Part shown: in pieces, positions 15,783 through 16,110 of the stretch
Position numbering within the stretch: the first letter of the stretch is position 1
Layout of the letters: each line of letters opens with the position of its first letter
Assembly: GCA_003132865.1 (NCBI GenBank)
Contig: PKYZ01000205.1
Location: forward strand, 1 to 16,110
Source: Bryobacterales bacterium
GTDB lineage: Bacteria; Acidobacteriota; Terriglobia; Bryobacterales; Bryobacteraceae
Length of the DNA stretch: 16,110 nucleotides
Reading direction: 5' to 3'
The notes under the pieces: generated by a model
Database searches by the model: none
What the model saw: only the letters and a program-made list of their open reading frames with translations
Told to the model about the DNA's origin: nothing
Translations under genes and position numbers: made by a program

Positions 15783-16079
15783 ATCAATATCACCGAGGTC
15801 TACGCCGGCATGCGGCCGAAGGAACAAGCAGCCACTGAAGAACTCTTTGCCAGCCTGCAGCATTTTCCCATCGCGCCACCGGCCGCCCGTCTCGCTGCAG
15901 AGCTGAAACGCGACTACGGCCGCAAAGGCACCACCCTGAATTTGGGCGACACGATCATTGCCGCTGTGGCCATCCATTATGAGCTGACACTGCTCACTGA
16001 CAACGTCAAGGACTTCCCGATGGAGGACCTGTCGCTCCGTGGCGGACGCGCACGGTCGACACCCGCTGCAACCTGCTGA
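15783..16079 (+). pseudogene. VapC-like PIN-domain toxin gene, N-terminally truncated
   Basis: The frame reads INITEVYAGMRPKEQAATEE, LFASLQHFPIAPPAARLAAE and LNLGDTIIAAVAIHYELTLL, then TDNVKDFPMEDLSL. This is the PIN ribonuclease fold of VapC from the second acidic residue (Glu in TEVYAG) through the LGDTIIAA Asp and the TDN-KDF Asp. The first 35-40 residues, with the first catalytic Asp (usual motif LLDTD), are missing. Antitoxin sequence abuts directly, in another frame, so one deletion removed the vapB end and the vapC start. The first ATG is at 15810. The C-terminus (RGGRARSTPAATC) is also unlike the family. Confidence 0.75.
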
Positions 16080-16090
16080 GAGTGCAGCCG

Positions 16091-16109
16091 GGCGGCCTGG
16101 GAGGCCGCC
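16091..16109. repeat. GC-rich perfect hairpin after the VapC remnant
   Basis: GGCGGCCT-GGG-AGGCCGCC is a perfect 8-bp stem with a three-base loop, 11 nt after the VapC-like stop. It could be the stem of a terminator, but the window ends one base later and no T run can be seen. Confidence 0.4.
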
Positions 16110-16110
16110 G

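Noticed and set aside
1..16110. CRISPR array, tRNA or rRNA genes
   Set aside because: No regularly spaced repeats and no tRNA- or rRNA-like sequence seen on either strand.

Overview
The window looks like a chromosomal accessory region of a GC-rich soil-type bacterium. The mix of a YD-repeat/Rhs protein, a YVTN-type beta-propeller, a BlaI/M56 regulator pair, an IS110 element and several type II toxin-antitoxin remnants is typical of Acidobacteriota of the Solibacter/Bryobacter kind. That assignment is inference from gene content; there is no rRNA or other phylogenetic marker here.

Layout. (1) 50-4195, + strand: a secreted YD-repeat/Rhs protein split by one extra T at 2900-2902. Its core ends in the canonical DPFGL motif, and a small ORF in another frame overlaps its stop codon and sits where a polymorphic toxin tip would lie. 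(2) 4196-4574: no intact gene, only a possible minus-strand coding remnant. (3) 4575-7176, - strand: two intact genes, an NAD-dependent epimerase/dehydratase (extended SDR) followed by a soluble PAS-histidine kinase-receiver hybrid. Two perfect 12-bp palindromes lie between them. (4) 7198-9042: a cluster of palindromes, then an IS110/IS1111-type element whose transposase is broken by a 16-bp tandem duplication and at least three single-base indels. (5) 9050-11426: a truncated copy of the 3' end of an M56 peptidase gene, then a secreted beta-propeller gene on the + strand carrying an in-frame TAA and a frameshift. The truncated M56 copy and the intact M56 gene flank the propeller gene as direct repeats of about 250 bp. 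(6) 11427-14862, - strand: an intact, tightly overlapping operon of a secreted penicillin/acyl-homoserine-lactone acylase-type Ntn hydrolase, a BlaI/MecI repressor and a short M56 (BlaR1-like) metallopeptidase. (7) 14872-16079: two decayed toxin-antitoxin loci, one RelE-like on the - strand and one VapBC-like on the + strand.

How the genes may work together. The best candidate for an unusual working system is the acylase-BlaI-M56 operon. The genes are joined by TGATG and ATGA stop/start overlaps, and an inverted repeat overlaps the predicted promoter, so an autoregulated acylase controlled by a proteolytic signal relay is plausible. The M56 protein lacks the penicillin-binding sensor domain of BlaR1, so its signal is unknown. 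Around these intact genes nearly every accessory gene carries disabling lesions. Some lesions (16-bp duplication, internal deletions, gene truncation) cannot be simple sequencing errors; the single-base indels could be.
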